From contig JADHXR010000054.1 of the NCBI GenBank assembly GCA_016782865.1, positions 1-44,113 of the forward strand: 44,113 nucleotides of DNA, in the 5' to 3' direction. This stretch comes from Phycisphaerae bacterium (GTDB lineage: Bacteria; Planctomycetota; Phycisphaerae; Sedimentisphaerales; Anaerobacaceae). The translations under genes and the position numbers were made by a program. The notes beneath the pieces were generated by a model. That model had not been told where the DNA came from and ran no database searches. It saw only the letters and a program-made list of their open reading frames with translations. This document shows positions 36,461 to 44,090 of this stretch, piece by piece. Position 1 is the stretch's first letter; every line of letters begins with the position of its first letter.

Positions 36461-36606
36461 TGTCTGTCTGTGCAGGCCTGTTATCATGCTTGTTTTCTAT
36501 GGCAGTTGGCATTTCGCAAAGCACTTGCGAAACGAGGTCGAGTGACTGGATCGTGGATTCTGTGAGCAACTTGAACTGTGCAATGCAAGAGTCCTGTGAG
36601 ATGTAG
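36427..36606 (+). CDS. Possible small exported Cys-containing protein
   Basis: A 59-codon frame reads MHQRIVVRRVVVSVCAGLL, then CLFSMAVG, then a short polar tail with three cysteines ending QESCEM. Basic start, hydrophobic core and polar rest look like a signal peptide plus mini-protein. Only a weak AGG lies 2-5 nt before the ATG, and it overlaps the end of the sulfatase remnant frame. It may instead be the 5' end of another broken gene. I do not recognise it. Confidence 0.25.
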   Translation: MHQRIVVRRVVVSVCAGLLSCLFSMAVGISQSTCETRSSDWIVDSVSNLNCAMQESCEM

Positions 36607-36641
36607 TTTCGTGATATGTTAATTGACGAAAGGAGTATCTT

Positions 36642-38261
36642 ATGCACCACACAAGGAGTCGCTGGCTAATTGCCTTTCTGCTTATCTTGGCGAGCTTCAG
36701 CCCTGTCCTGAGCTTGCCGAACGGATTCGCCAGAGAGCGGCAGAAGGACGAGTGGGTATCTCTGTTTGACGGCAAGACCCTGAATGGCTGGTCCGTCCAT
36801 AGCGGTTTTGCCAAGTACCACGTTGAGGACGGTGCCATTGTCGGCACGACGATCAAAGGCAGTCCCAACAGCTTCCTCTGCACCGACCGCCAGTACGGCG
36901 ATTTCGTGCTGGAATTTGAAGTTCGCCTGGATCCCAGGCTGAATTCGGGCGTGCAAATACGCAGCACGATCGCCGAGGCCGAGAAGGTGTTTGTCTTCAG
37001 CGGCCGTGACGGCGCGCCGCAGCGGCGAACGATACCACCAGACCGCGTATACGGTTATCAGGTCGAGATAGCGACCGAAAAGTCGGGCTCGTCCGGCAGT
37101 ATTTACGACGAGGCCCGGCGGGCCTTCATGCTCGCAAGCACGAAGCCCGACCCGGAGGCCGGCAAGGCGTTTAAGGACGGTCAATGGAACAAGTTCCGTA
37201 TAGAGTGCAAAGGCGACCGGATAAGGACGTGGATCAACGATGTCTCTTGCATCGATTTGCAGGACGGGATGACCAGTCGGGGCGTAATCGGCCTGCAGGT
37301 TCACGGTGTAGGACAGGACGCAGGGCCGTATCAAGTGCGCTGGCGTAATATCCGCATGCAGGCAGACGATGAAGGCGTCGAGCCGCCTGTGATTTCCAGC
37401 CGGACTCGCGCGCTGCAATGCACCTCGGGCTGGACCGGTCCGCGAATGGAGGATGGTCGGCCTCATGTCTCGGACGACATTCTCGAAAGAATGAAGAACG
37501 TATCGGTCACACAGGCATGGAGTATTGTTCGAGGCGCCGGCTATCCAAATTGCTACGAGAACGCCGCCGGTTGGATCACCATGTATCCTGAAAAGGCGAT
37601 TGTCGGCCGGGTGCTGACCGCTCAATACATGCCGTCGCACCCTGATTACAACCGGGCCATCATGCGTCAAGGTCGAGCCGAAGGCCGGATCGGCAGCTCG
37701 AATTCGTGGCCGATTGACATGCTGAAGAAAGGCGATGTTTACGTCGCAGACTGCTTCGGCAAGGTCCTCGACGGGACCCTCATCGGCGACAATCTGGGAA
37801 ACGCCATCTATGCCAACTCCGGCAACGGTGTGATCTTCGATGCCGGCGTCCGTGACCTCGAAGGCCTCGAGGGAATCAAAGGATTCAACGCCTGGTACAG
37901 AGGCGCCGATCCGAGCTTCCTTCGGGAGGTCATGCTGACCGCAATCAATATTCCGATCCGCATCGGCAAGACTCTGGCCTGCCCCGGCGACGTCGTGCTG
38001 GCTAAGCGCGAGGGCATCGTTTTCGTCCCAGCCCATCTGGCCGAGCGAGTCGTCGTCGAATCCGAGGCGATCATGCTGCGGGACATGTTTGGACACCAGC
38101 GCCTGCGTGAAGGCAAATACACGCCGGGACAGATCGACGGCCGGTGGTCGCCTGAGATTCAAAGCGATTTCAGAAGCTGGCTGAAAACGAACATGAACAA
38201 GTTGCCCGTGCCGCCCGACGTGATCGAGGGTATTCTGAATCCCAAGAAGCGAAACTGGTGA
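36642..38261 (+). CDS. Exported DUF1080 (3-keto-disaccharide hydrolase-like) domain fused to an RraA-family domain
   Basis: This 539-residue protein has a signal peptide (core LIAFLLILASFSP) whose end is encoded by a repeat-like stretch (cctgtcctgagcttgccgaa). Residues 38-240 form the DUF1080/GH16-like beta-sandwich: WVSLFDGKTLNGWSVHSG, VEDGAIVG, DFVLEFEVRLDPRLNSGVQI and GVIGLQVHG. Residues 280-500 match the RraA/HMG aldolase fold: AVGRVLTAQ-like IVGRVLTAQ, LKKGDVYVADCFGK, GDNLGNAIYANSGNG, FDAGVRDLEGL and ACPGDVVLAKREGIVFVP. RraA-like enzymes in this branch act as aldolases or decarboxylases, or have unknown roles. DUF1080 proteins are linked to 3-keto-sugar hydrolysis. One exported polypeptide with both suggests sequential steps on an oxidised sugar or its acid, which is inference. 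An enolase-superfamily gene follows 67 nt later. The ATG at 36642 follows AAGGAG. Confidence 0.85.
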   Translation: MHHTRSRWLIAFLLILASFSPVLSLPNGFARERQKDEWVSLFDGKTLNGWSVHSGFAKYHVEDGAIVGTTIKGSPNSFLCTDRQYGDFVLEFEVRLDPRLNSGVQIRSTIAEAEKVFVFSGRDGAPQRRTIPPDRVYGYQVEIATEKSGSSGSIYDEARRAFMLASTKPDPEAGKAFKDGQWNKFRIECKGDRIRTWINDVSCIDLQDGMTSRGVIGLQVHGVGQDAGPYQVRWRNIRMQADDEGVEPPVISSRTRALQCTSGWTGPRMEDGRPHVSDDILERMKNVSVTQAWSIVRGAGYPNCYENAAGWITMYPEKAIVGRVLTAQYMPSHPDYNRAIMRQGRAEGRIGSSNSWPIDMLKKGDVYVADCFGKVLDGTLIGDNLGNAIYANSGNGVIFDAGVRDLEGLEGIKGFNAWYRGADPSFLREVMLTAINIPIRIGKTLACPGDVVLAKREGIVFVPAHLAERVVVESEAIMLRDMFGHQRLREGKYTPGQIDGRWSPEIQSDFRSWLKTNMNKLPVPPDVIEGILNPKKRNW

Positions 38262-38328
38262 GCAGCAGACTCCTCGCCTATGCGCGTCTGTTGGGACCAA
38301 AAGCATATTTCAGATACGGAGAGAGACC

Positions 38329-39699
38329 ATGCAGAATGAGCACAAGGACCTGCGGCAGCGACCGGCGCGTTCCAGGCGCTCAATACTCAAAGGCTTCGGT
38401 GCAAGCGTTGCTGGGCTGAGTTTGGCGAACATGGTCGGCGCCCCCATCGAAGAACAGGTCGCCTTCGCGACGCAGAATGTCAGGCGCAGCTCCAGGCCCA
38501 CGCAACTGAGAATCACCGACCTGCGCGTTGCTGTTGTCTCGAGAGCGCCGATGCGCTGCCCGCTGATTCGGATTGACACGAACCAGGATATCTGCGGTTA
38601 TGGAGAGGTCCGAGACGGCGCCAGTGAGCGTTACGCCCTCATGCTCAAGAGTCGGTTGCTCGGCCGCAATCCCTGCAATGTGGAACAGATATTCAAACGG
38701 ATCAGGCAGTTCGGCCATCACGGCCGGCAAGGCGGCGGAGTATCCGGCGTGGAGATGGCCCTCTGGGATCTGGCCGGCAAGGCATACGGGGTCCCGATCT
38801 ATCAGATGTTGGGCGGACGTTACCGTGATCGCATCCGATTATATGCAGACACGCCTGATGGGCGGGTGACGGGCCTGAAGAAGAGAATCGACCAGGGATT
38901 CACATTCCTAAAATACGATTGTGGAATCCAGAATATCCGAGACGTCCCCGGGGCACTTAGCTATCCGACGAAGGACACCGACTGGTACGGCAAGCACCCG
39001 TTCACGGGTATTCAACTGTCGGACAAAGGGGCGGCCCTGCTGGCCGAGCGTTTGGCCGAGGCTCGTGAAGCGGTGGGCTGGGAGATTCCAATCGCCTCAG
39101 ATCATTTCGGTAACATCAGCGTAAATAGCTGCATCAAGTTGGGAAAAGCCCTCCAGCCCTATCAGCTCGCCTGGTTGGAAGATATGGTTCCGTGGGAATA
39201 TACCGACATGCTCAAGGAGATCAAGACCGCCGTTGACGTGCCGCTGCTGACGGGCGAGGACATCTACTTACTCGACGGCTTCAAGCCCCTGATCGATGGG
39301 CGTGCCGTGGATATGATTCATCCCGATCTGGCCTCGGCCGGCGGCATCATGGAGACCAAGAAGATCGGCGATTATGCCGAGCGGGCCGGCATTGCAATGG
39401 CCATGCACTTTGCAGGGACCCCCGTATCGTTTATGGCTAACGTGCACTGCGCGGCGGCAACGGAGAATGTCATGGTCCTTGAGCACCACTCGGTTGACAT
39501 CGACTGGTGGGAGGATCTCGTCACCGGCATTGACAAGCCCCTTCACATGGCCGGCTTCGCCCGTGTGCCGGAAGGGCCCGGCCTGGGGATCGACCTGAAT
39601 CTCGACGTTGTCAAAGAGCACCTCTCGCGCGGTCAGGAACTCTTCGCCCCGACAGAAGAATGGAACCGGGATCGCTCGAATGACCGACTGTGGAGTTGA
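38329..39699 (+). CDS. Tat-exported mandelate racemase/muconate lactonizing (enolase superfamily) enzyme
   Basis: This 456-residue protein has a Tat signal (SRRSILKGFGASVAGLSLAN) after the GGAGAG ribosome site. The N-terminal capping domain (residues 55-160) has PLIRIDTNQDICGYGEVRDG. The barrel shows a lysine at FLKYDCGIQ, metal ligands at IASDHFGN, WLEDMVPWEY and LTGEDIY, then MIHPDLASAGGIMETKKIGDYAERAG and AMAMHFAGTPVSFMANVH. This is the MR/MLE pattern with Asp-Glu-Glu metal ligands and a late His. Such enzymes dehydrate sugar acids or racemise and cycloisomerise acids. The exact substrate is open, but the neighbours (DUF1080-RraA, a carboxylate-type transporter, UxuA-like) favour a sugar acid. 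A periplasmic location is predicted from the Tat signal, which is unusual for the superfamily but frequent in planctomycetes. Confidence 0.85.
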   Translation: MQNEHKDLRQRPARSRRSILKGFGASVAGLSLANMVGAPIEEQVAFATQNVRRSSRPTQLRITDLRVAVVSRAPMRCPLIRIDTNQDICGYGEVRDGASERYALMLKSRLLGRNPCNVEQIFKRIRQFGHHGRQGGGVSGVEMALWDLAGKAYGVPIYQMLGGRYRDRIRLYADTPDGRVTGLKKRIDQGFTFLKYDCGIQNIRDVPGALSYPTKDTDWYGKHPFTGIQLSDKGAALLAERLAEAREAVGWEIPIASDHFGNISVNSCIKLGKALQPYQLAWLEDMVPWEYTDMLKEIKTAVDVPLLTGEDIYLLDGFKPLIDGRAVDMIHPDLASAGGIMETKKIGDYAERAGIAMAMHFAGTPVSFMANVHCAAATENVMVLEHHSVDIDWWEDLVTGIDKPLHMAGFARVPEGPGLGIDLNLDVVKEHLSRGQELFAPTEEWNRDRSNDRLWS

Positions 39700-39721
39700 G
39701 GGGCACGCACTAATTAGCAGC

Positions 39722-39771
39722 ATGGGCAACAAGCCTGCCCTGAGCGAAGCCGAATGGGTTGCCCATCCTAC
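39722..39771. repeat. Second copy of the palindromic repeat (45 bp identical to 8519-8563)
   Basis: Positions 39722-39766 equal the reverse complement of 8519-8563 base for base. Outer arms atgggcaac and gttgcccat form a 9-bp stem, and the right edge continues cctac as in the first copy. It occupies the 84-nt gap between the enolase-superfamily gene and the next gene, ending 12 nt before the latter's start. The resulting hairpin could act on mRNA stability or attenuation between the two genes. Confidence 0.85.
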
Positions 39772-39783
39772 GACGGGAGAGCC

Positions 39784-41112
39784 ATGAAAATTGAACGTTC
39801 TTTTCTGAAGCACTTCAAGTTCGTGTTCGTGATTTGCCTTGCGGCGCTGATCGTCATGCTCGCCAGCGGCCGCCGGAGTTGGGCAGGCCCGATGCTCATC
39901 GCCATGTTCGGTTCATTGGCCCTGTACTTCATGAGTCATTCATTCCTGAAAAGCTTCTCCTTCACGGTCTGGGTCTTTGCCTTTGTGAGCGCCTCAATGG
40001 TCTATCCCGGCGCCTTCATGACCTGGCTCGGTGTCGATTTGAAGATTCTCATTGTCCCGCTGATTCAGATTATCATGTTCGGCATGGGGACAACCCTGAG
40101 TATAGCCGACTTCGGTCGGGTTTTCAAAATGCCCTGGCCGGTCCTCGTTGGATTCGTTCTGCAGTTTTCAGTCATGCCTTTGACGGGTTTAGCTTTGGCT
40201 AAGGCTTTCGGCTTTCAAGCAGAAATCGCCGCCGGCGTTGTTCTGATAGGTTCCTGTCCCGGCGGGGTCGCATCCAATTTGATGACGTATCTGGCCGGTG
40301 GCAACGTGGCCCTGTCGGTGACTATGACCTCCTGTTCAACTCTGGTCTCGCCGCTTATGACGCCATTTCTGATGGACAAGCTGGCCGGTCAGTTTATTGA
40401 GATTGAATTCTTAAAGATGATGTTCGGCATCATCAACATGATCATCGTCCCCATCGTGGCAGGCTTGATCGCCAATCGCATCCTTTACAGTGGGCACAAG
40501 GCCTTCGCTCAGGGCCGGGTATTGGCTCTTATTGGAGCGGCCTGTATCCTGTTTGCCACAGGCGTGGGCTTATTCGCGCCCGCGGCTATTTTCACTTATG
40601 GCAACGCATCCCTGCAGAAAGACGGTTTCGTCGTCGGCTTGTCGTTGATCGGCGTGGTTGCTCTGGCCAAGCTTGTGATCGGCGTGTGGCTCAAGGGCCC
40701 TGAGAACTGGATGGACAAGGCTTTGCCCATTGTATCGATGACAGGGATATGCTACATCATTGCCATCATCACGGCGCGTTCCAGGGATGATCTTATGACG
40801 ATCGGGGCCTATTTGATCGCCGCGGCGATCATACACAACTTCGTTGGCTACATATTAGGCTACTGGTTCGCCCGGGCCGCACGTCTGGATGAAAGCTCGT
40901 GCCGAACCGTGGCATTTGAGGTCGGCATGCAGAATGGTGGAATGGCCTCGGGCCTCGCCATGAACGTGCTCAAAAGCGCACCGGCGGCTCTGGCGCCCGC
41001 CATCTTCGGTCCCTGGATGAATGTTTCCGGATCGGTCCTGGCTACTTGGTGGCACCGAAAGCCGATGGGGTGCCCCGATACGACAGAAAAGTCGAGCGCA
41101 AAGGCGCAGTGA
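39784..41112 (+). CDS. Bile acid:sodium symporter (SBF/BASS) family transporter
   Basis: The ATG at 39784 follows GGGAGA. An in-frame ATG at 39754 lies inside the palindromic repeat and is rejected. The 442-residue protein has about ten membrane helices after a basic N-terminus. The BASS crossing motifs are present: LIGSCPGGVASNLMTYLAGG with NVALSVTMTSCSTLVSPLMT, and FEVGMQNGGMASGLAMNVL near the end. Family members move organic anions (bile acids, pyruvate, keto acids, pantoate) with sodium. Flanking sugar-acid enzymes suggest uptake of a small carboxylate made by the periplasmic enzymes next door, which is inference. At about 440 residues it is longer than typical members (300-330), with two extra N-terminal helices. 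Confidence 0.85.
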   Translation: MKIERSFLKHFKFVFVICLAALIVMLASGRRSWAGPMLIAMFGSLALYFMSHSFLKSFSFTVWVFAFVSASMVYPGAFMTWLGVDLKILIVPLIQIIMFGMGTTLSIADFGRVFKMPWPVLVGFVLQFSVMPLTGLALAKAFGFQAEIAAGVVLIGSCPGGVASNLMTYLAGGNVALSVTMTSCSTLVSPLMTPFLMDKLAGQFIEIEFLKMMFGIINMIIVPIVAGLIANRILYSGHKAFAQGRVLALIGAACILFATGVGLFAPAAIFTYGNASLQKDGFVVGLSLIGVVALAKLVIGVWLKGPENWMDKALPIVSMTGICYIIAIITARSRDDLMTIGAYLIAAAIIHNFVGYILGYWFARAARLDESSCRTVAFEVGMQNGGMASGLAMNVLKSAPAALAPAIFGPWMNVSGSVLATWWHRKPMGCPDTTEKSSAKAQ

Positions 41113-41163
41113 AAAGAATCTGTAGCCCCCAGGTCCTGGGCTTGAGTAAGAAGGAGTAGAGTC

Positions 41164-41973
41164 ATGGCCATCAACACAAAACAGAAGTCGCAGACAACAG
41201 CAAAGCTTAACCGACGCGCCTTTGGCAAGGCTGCTATGGCGGGCGTGCTGGGTGGACCGGCAGCTTTGTCGTCTGTCGCAAAGGCCGCCGAAGGGCAGAC
41301 CCCGTCCGACAAGCGAACACAAGGCGGCCGTTCGGGCATGAAGCTGGCCCTGATGCTCCGCCCGGAAGACAAGGACAGATGGGTGCTGGCGCGCCAGATC
41401 GGCGTCAATCACGCGATTGTTTCTTTGAGCAGCGTGTTGGACAAGATCACGCGCGACGAGTACCTCGATACGCTGAGGCAAATCAAAGCGACCTACGAAG
41501 AATCGGGGCTTACTATCGCCGGCGTGGAAAGCCATCCAGTCGCTGCGGAAAAAATCAAGCTGGGAGTACCGGGCCGCGATGAGGAAATTGCCAATTACTG
41601 TGCCGTCATTGAGGCTCTGGGCAAAGTCGGGATACCAATGTGTTGCTATAACTTCAAGCTCATGGGTGATGACATCCAATCGCTGGTGAGGGAATTCGGC
41701 AAACAAGACAAAATCTTCTTCGTTCACCTCCGCGATGTTCAGGGGACGCGCGAACGCTTTCGCGAGACGTTTCACGATAATGGCCCCACTGACATGGCCG
41801 AGATGCTCAGGCTCTATCATGAAGTCGGCTTCCTCGGGCCGATCCGTCCGTACCACGCACCAACTTTGGCAGATGAGAGCAACCAGCGGCCAGGCTATGC
41901 AATGCAGGGGAAAGTCTTTGCGATCGGCTACATGAAAGGTATTGCTGAGGCACTGAACATCTCTGTGATTTGA
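41164..41973 (+). CDS. UxuA-like (mannonate dehydratase family) protein with internal deletion
   Basis: This 269-residue protein has a Tat-like start (LNRRAFGKAAMAGVLGG) and starts at ATG 41164 after AAGGAG. The early barrel (HAIVSLSSVLDKITRDEYLD; GLTIAGVESHPVAAEKI; MCCYNFKLMG) and the late part (KIFFVHLRDVQGT; ETFHDNGPTDMAEMLRLYHE; GPIRPYHAPTL; AMQGKVFAIGYMKGI) fit the mannonate dehydratase family. The middle is missing: after CYNFKLMG the sequence jumps to DDIQSLVREFGKQDKI, leaving out roughly 120-140 residues that normally include the HPDDPP-like and CxGT-like metal-site segments. The frame is kept. Without them the enzyme is probably inactive or has another role. A collapsed assembly is possible. 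The gene is 51 nt downstream of the transporter gene, in the same direction. Confidence 0.75.
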   Translation: MAINTKQKSQTTAKLNRRAFGKAAMAGVLGGPAALSSVAKAAEGQTPSDKRTQGGRSGMKLALMLRPEDKDRWVLARQIGVNHAIVSLSSVLDKITRDEYLDTLRQIKATYEESGLTIAGVESHPVAAEKIKLGVPGRDEEIANYCAVIEALGKVGIPMCCYNFKLMGDDIQSLVREFGKQDKIFFVHLRDVQGTRERFRETFHDNGPTDMAEMLRLYHEVGFLGPIRPYHAPTLADESNQRPGYAMQGKVFAIGYMKGIAEALNISVI

Positions 41974-41991
41974 GTCCGGAGAATTGAATGT

Positions 41992-42204
41992 CGTTTGAAT
42001 GTCAACATATCCTCCTGCCCCATTCGGTTCTTGCCGAACGGATCAACACCAAACCCGGCACCGTCAACGTAGAAGATGAAGGAGATATTCATATCCTTAT
42101 CACGTGCGCGCCGAAGCATCCGCTCAATCTCCCCGCCGGTGAGTGATGTTGAAGCGTGTTACGTCAAAGCCGGTCGGCACCATGGCAAACGTTTTGCCGC
42201 TGTC
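41992..42204 (-). pseudogene. Fragment of a DUF4038/DUF5060-type glycoside hydrolase
   Basis: The minus strand here encodes KTFAMVPTGFDVTRFNITH and, after a one-base shift near 42148, GEIERMLRRARDKDMNISF and IFYVDGAGFGVDPFGKNRM. These resemble the barrel region of planctomycete DUF4038/DUF5060 proteins, in which a residue run about ARDKDM is followed by FYVDG and VDPFGK. Both ends of the gene and the catalytic part are missing, and the frame is broken. It lies between two other genes in a region that also holds an internally deleted gene. The family assignment is from motif memory, not a search. Confidence 0.5.
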
Positions 42205-42208
42205 CTGA

Positions 42209-42619
42209 TTAGAACATCCCCTTGCGACTGCGTTTTTCATTGCGCAATCCGCGCCGGCTCCCCTTACCGGAGCGGCGTTTTCCGCTGAGACTGCCACCGC
42301 CACCGCCGCCACCGCCGCCACGCGGATCAAAACCACCCCCACCGCCCCCGAAATTCTGGGGGGGTCGCTCGGCGCGGGGCCGGGCCTCATTCACGGTCAG
42401 GGGTCGCCCCGCGAAGTCCTTGCCGTTACACGTTTCGATGGCCTTGTTGGCGTCTTCCTGAGAAGCCATTTCCACAAAGGCAAACCCCTTTGACTGACCC
42501 GTTTGCCTGTCGATCATGATATCACACTTTACCACGCTCCCTGCCTGCTCAAAGAGAGCCTGCAGATCATTTTCCATGGCATCATAAGAGAGATTGCCGA
42601 TGTATAATCGAGTTCCCAT
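42209..42619 (-). CDS. Glycine-rich RRM RNA-binding protein
   Basis: The product has 136 residues. Residues 1-80 form one RNA recognition motif with RNP2 (LYIGNL) and RNP1 (KGFAFVEM), including the aromatic residues that stack on RNA bases. The remainder is a Gly-rich spacer (NFGGGGGGFDPRGGGG) and a basic tail (SGKRRSGKGSRRGLRNEKRSRK). This single-RRM layout with an RGG/Gly-rich tail is common in cyanobacteria, planctomycetes and other environmental bacteria, where such proteins often respond to cold. The ATG at 42619 follows GGAAG at short spacing. A 140-nt leader region without genes lies upstream, a possible site for cold or translational control, although no cold-shock box was seen. It stands alone between unrelated genes. 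Confidence 0.9.
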   Translation of the reverse strand: MGTRLYIGNLSYDAMENDLQALFEQAGSVVKCDIMIDRQTGQSKGFAFVEMASQEDANKAIETCNGKDFAGRPLTVNEARPRAERPPQNFGGGGGGFDPRGGGGGGGGGSLSGKRRSGKGSRRGLRNEKRSRKGMF

Positions 42620-42816
42620 AAGTATATCTTCCTTTCATTCGCCGACTTTCTACTTGACATCAGACAGTATAAGTGGATTTCGGATAACTGCAACTACTAT
42701 TTTCCGCAAAAACACCTACGTTCGTCTGGTGGAGTCCGTCTCAGGCGTGTTTTACCCCTTAAATGTGGGTTGAAATGACATCGAGGCAGGCGTTTTGCCG
42801 AGCAAGAAACTCAAAT

Positions 42817-42842
42817 GGCCGGCAGTTTGAGATCTGCCGGCC
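42817..42842 (-). terminator. Hairpin downstream of the hydroxypyruvate isomerase-like gene
   Basis: A perfect 9-bp stem (ggccggcag with ctgccggcc) has an 8-nt loop. Read on the minus strand it lies about 50 nt after the stop at 42891 and is followed by atttgag, so the U tract is weak. It resembles the hairpins at 26695 and 32851 in the GCCGGC core. Confidence 0.55.
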
Positions 42843-42890
42843 CTGTCTACTTTGGCATGATGTCTGCCGCACGAAGGGTGCGCCAATCGC

Positions 42891-43814
42891 TTACACATCA
42901 CAAGCCTTGATTGCCTGTACGAGCGACTCCACCGGGTCGCGCTGGGGCGAGTACTCGTGGGCCACGTAGCCGGTGTAGCCGGTCTCGGCGATCGCTCTCA
43001 TTACCGCGGGATAATAGATCTCCTGGTCTTCGTCGAGTTCGTGGCGGCCAGGCACGCCGGCGGTGTGGAAATGACCTATCATCTCGATGTTCTTGCGGAT
43101 GGTGGCTATCAGGTCGCCCTCCATGATCTGCATGTGGTAAATGTCGTACAGCATCTTGAAACGCGGCGAGTTTACGCGCCTGCACAACTCGAAGCCCCAC
43201 GCGGATTTGTCGCACATGTAGCCGGCGTGATTGACCCTGCTGTTGAGCAGCTCCATACAGATAGTCACGCCCGAATCCTCGGCGATCTTGACCGCCTCCT
43301 TGAGGATAGTATGACAGTTATCCATCCCTTCGTCGTCGCCTATTCCTTTGCGGTCGCCAGCCATACAGATCACGTTGGGCCACTTGTACTCGGCGGCCGC
43401 GTTGATGTTTGCCTTGAAGTCGGCGAGGAATTTTGCGTGCATCGACTTATCGTTAAGGCCCTTCCTGATGCCCCCGGCGCCGGAGACCATCGTCGCGACC
43501 AGGCCATGCTTTTTGACCGCATCCCAGTCGCCACGACCGACGAGGTCCAACCCCAGCAGGCCCATCTCGGCGGCCATAGCGGCTTCCTGATCTCGACTCA
43601 GCTTGAGCTTTCGCAGGCAGCCCCCGCAAATGGACTGTTTGATGCGGCCTTTCTTGACGACTTTTCCCACCTGGCCCGATGCCGCTCGGGGCAATCCCGC
43701 AAGCACCGACGAGGCGCCGACAACCGCCGCCGCGGTCGTGAGGACTTCGCGACGCGTAACAGAGCGGCCTTCGCCAGAGTCGTGCATATCCGAACACTTT
43801 CGAATGCGATTCAT
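42891..43814 (-). CDS. Tat-exported hydroxypyruvate isomerase-like TIM-barrel protein
   Basis: The product has 307 residues. The ATG at 43814 (AAAGGGA upstream) is preferred over the start at 43880 because it leads into a Tat signal (VTRREVLTTAAAVVGASSV). The body matches the hydroxypyruvate isomerase/xylose isomerase-like barrel: GLLGLDLVGRGDWDAVKKHG, NVICMAGDRKGIGDDEG, TICMELLNSRVNHAGYMCD with a metal-ligand Glu, MLYDIYHMQIMEGD with Asp and His, IGHFHTAGVPGRHELDE with His, and YVAHEYSPQRDP with the last Glu. These ligands support a metal-dependent sugar isomerase or epimerase activity. True Hyi enzymes are cytoplasmic and about 260 residues, so this exported relative probably has another substrate. 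It is divergent from the gene starting at 44091. Confidence 0.85.
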   Translation of the reverse strand: MNRIRKCSDMHDSGEGRSVTRREVLTTAAAVVGASSVLAGLPRAASGQVGKVVKKGRIKQSICGGCLRKLKLSRDQEAAMAAEMGLLGLDLVGRGDWDAVKKHGLVATMVSGAGGIRKGLNDKSMHAKFLADFKANINAAAEYKWPNVICMAGDRKGIGDDEGMDNCHTILKEAVKIAEDSGVTICMELLNSRVNHAGYMCDKSAWGFELCRRVNSPRFKMLYDIYHMQIMEGDLIATIRKNIEMIGHFHTAGVPGRHELDEDQEIYYPAVMRAIAETGYTGYVAHEYSPQRDPVESLVQAIKACDV

Positions 43815-43901
43815 TTTACGTCCCTTTCCACAATAGAGGTTCTTCGAAACTGCTGAACAATCGCCGCGAGGCTTCCACAACGTTGGTCCCGCTCACGTGC
43901 G

Positions 43902-43929
43902 TTGACAATCTGACAAGACATGCTATCAC
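43902..43929 (+). promoter_or_regulatory. Possible promoter for the gene starting at 44091
   Basis: TTGACA at 43902-43907 is a perfect -35 box, and TATCAC at 43924-43929 is a weak -10 box with 16-nt spacing. The predicted leader would be about 155 nt. A single good box can occur by chance. Confidence 0.3.
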
Positions 43930-44090
43930 CTGGACTGTTGTTAGTCAATAAACGTTCGGGACCAAAATCACCGCCGGGTGCGGAAATGAAAAATGTAGAT
44001 CTGCTGCGGTTGCAATGGTGATCTCTTGTCGTTAGAATTGTCGGCAGAAAGAACTCTTGATGTGGCTATTTAATTGAAGGAGGCCAACCT

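Noticed and set aside
36666-38306. 546-codon minus-strand frame opposite the DUF1080-RraA gene
   Set aside because: The plus strand encodes two recognisable domains with a ribosome site and a signal peptide. The antisense frame is a by-product of GC-rich codon use.
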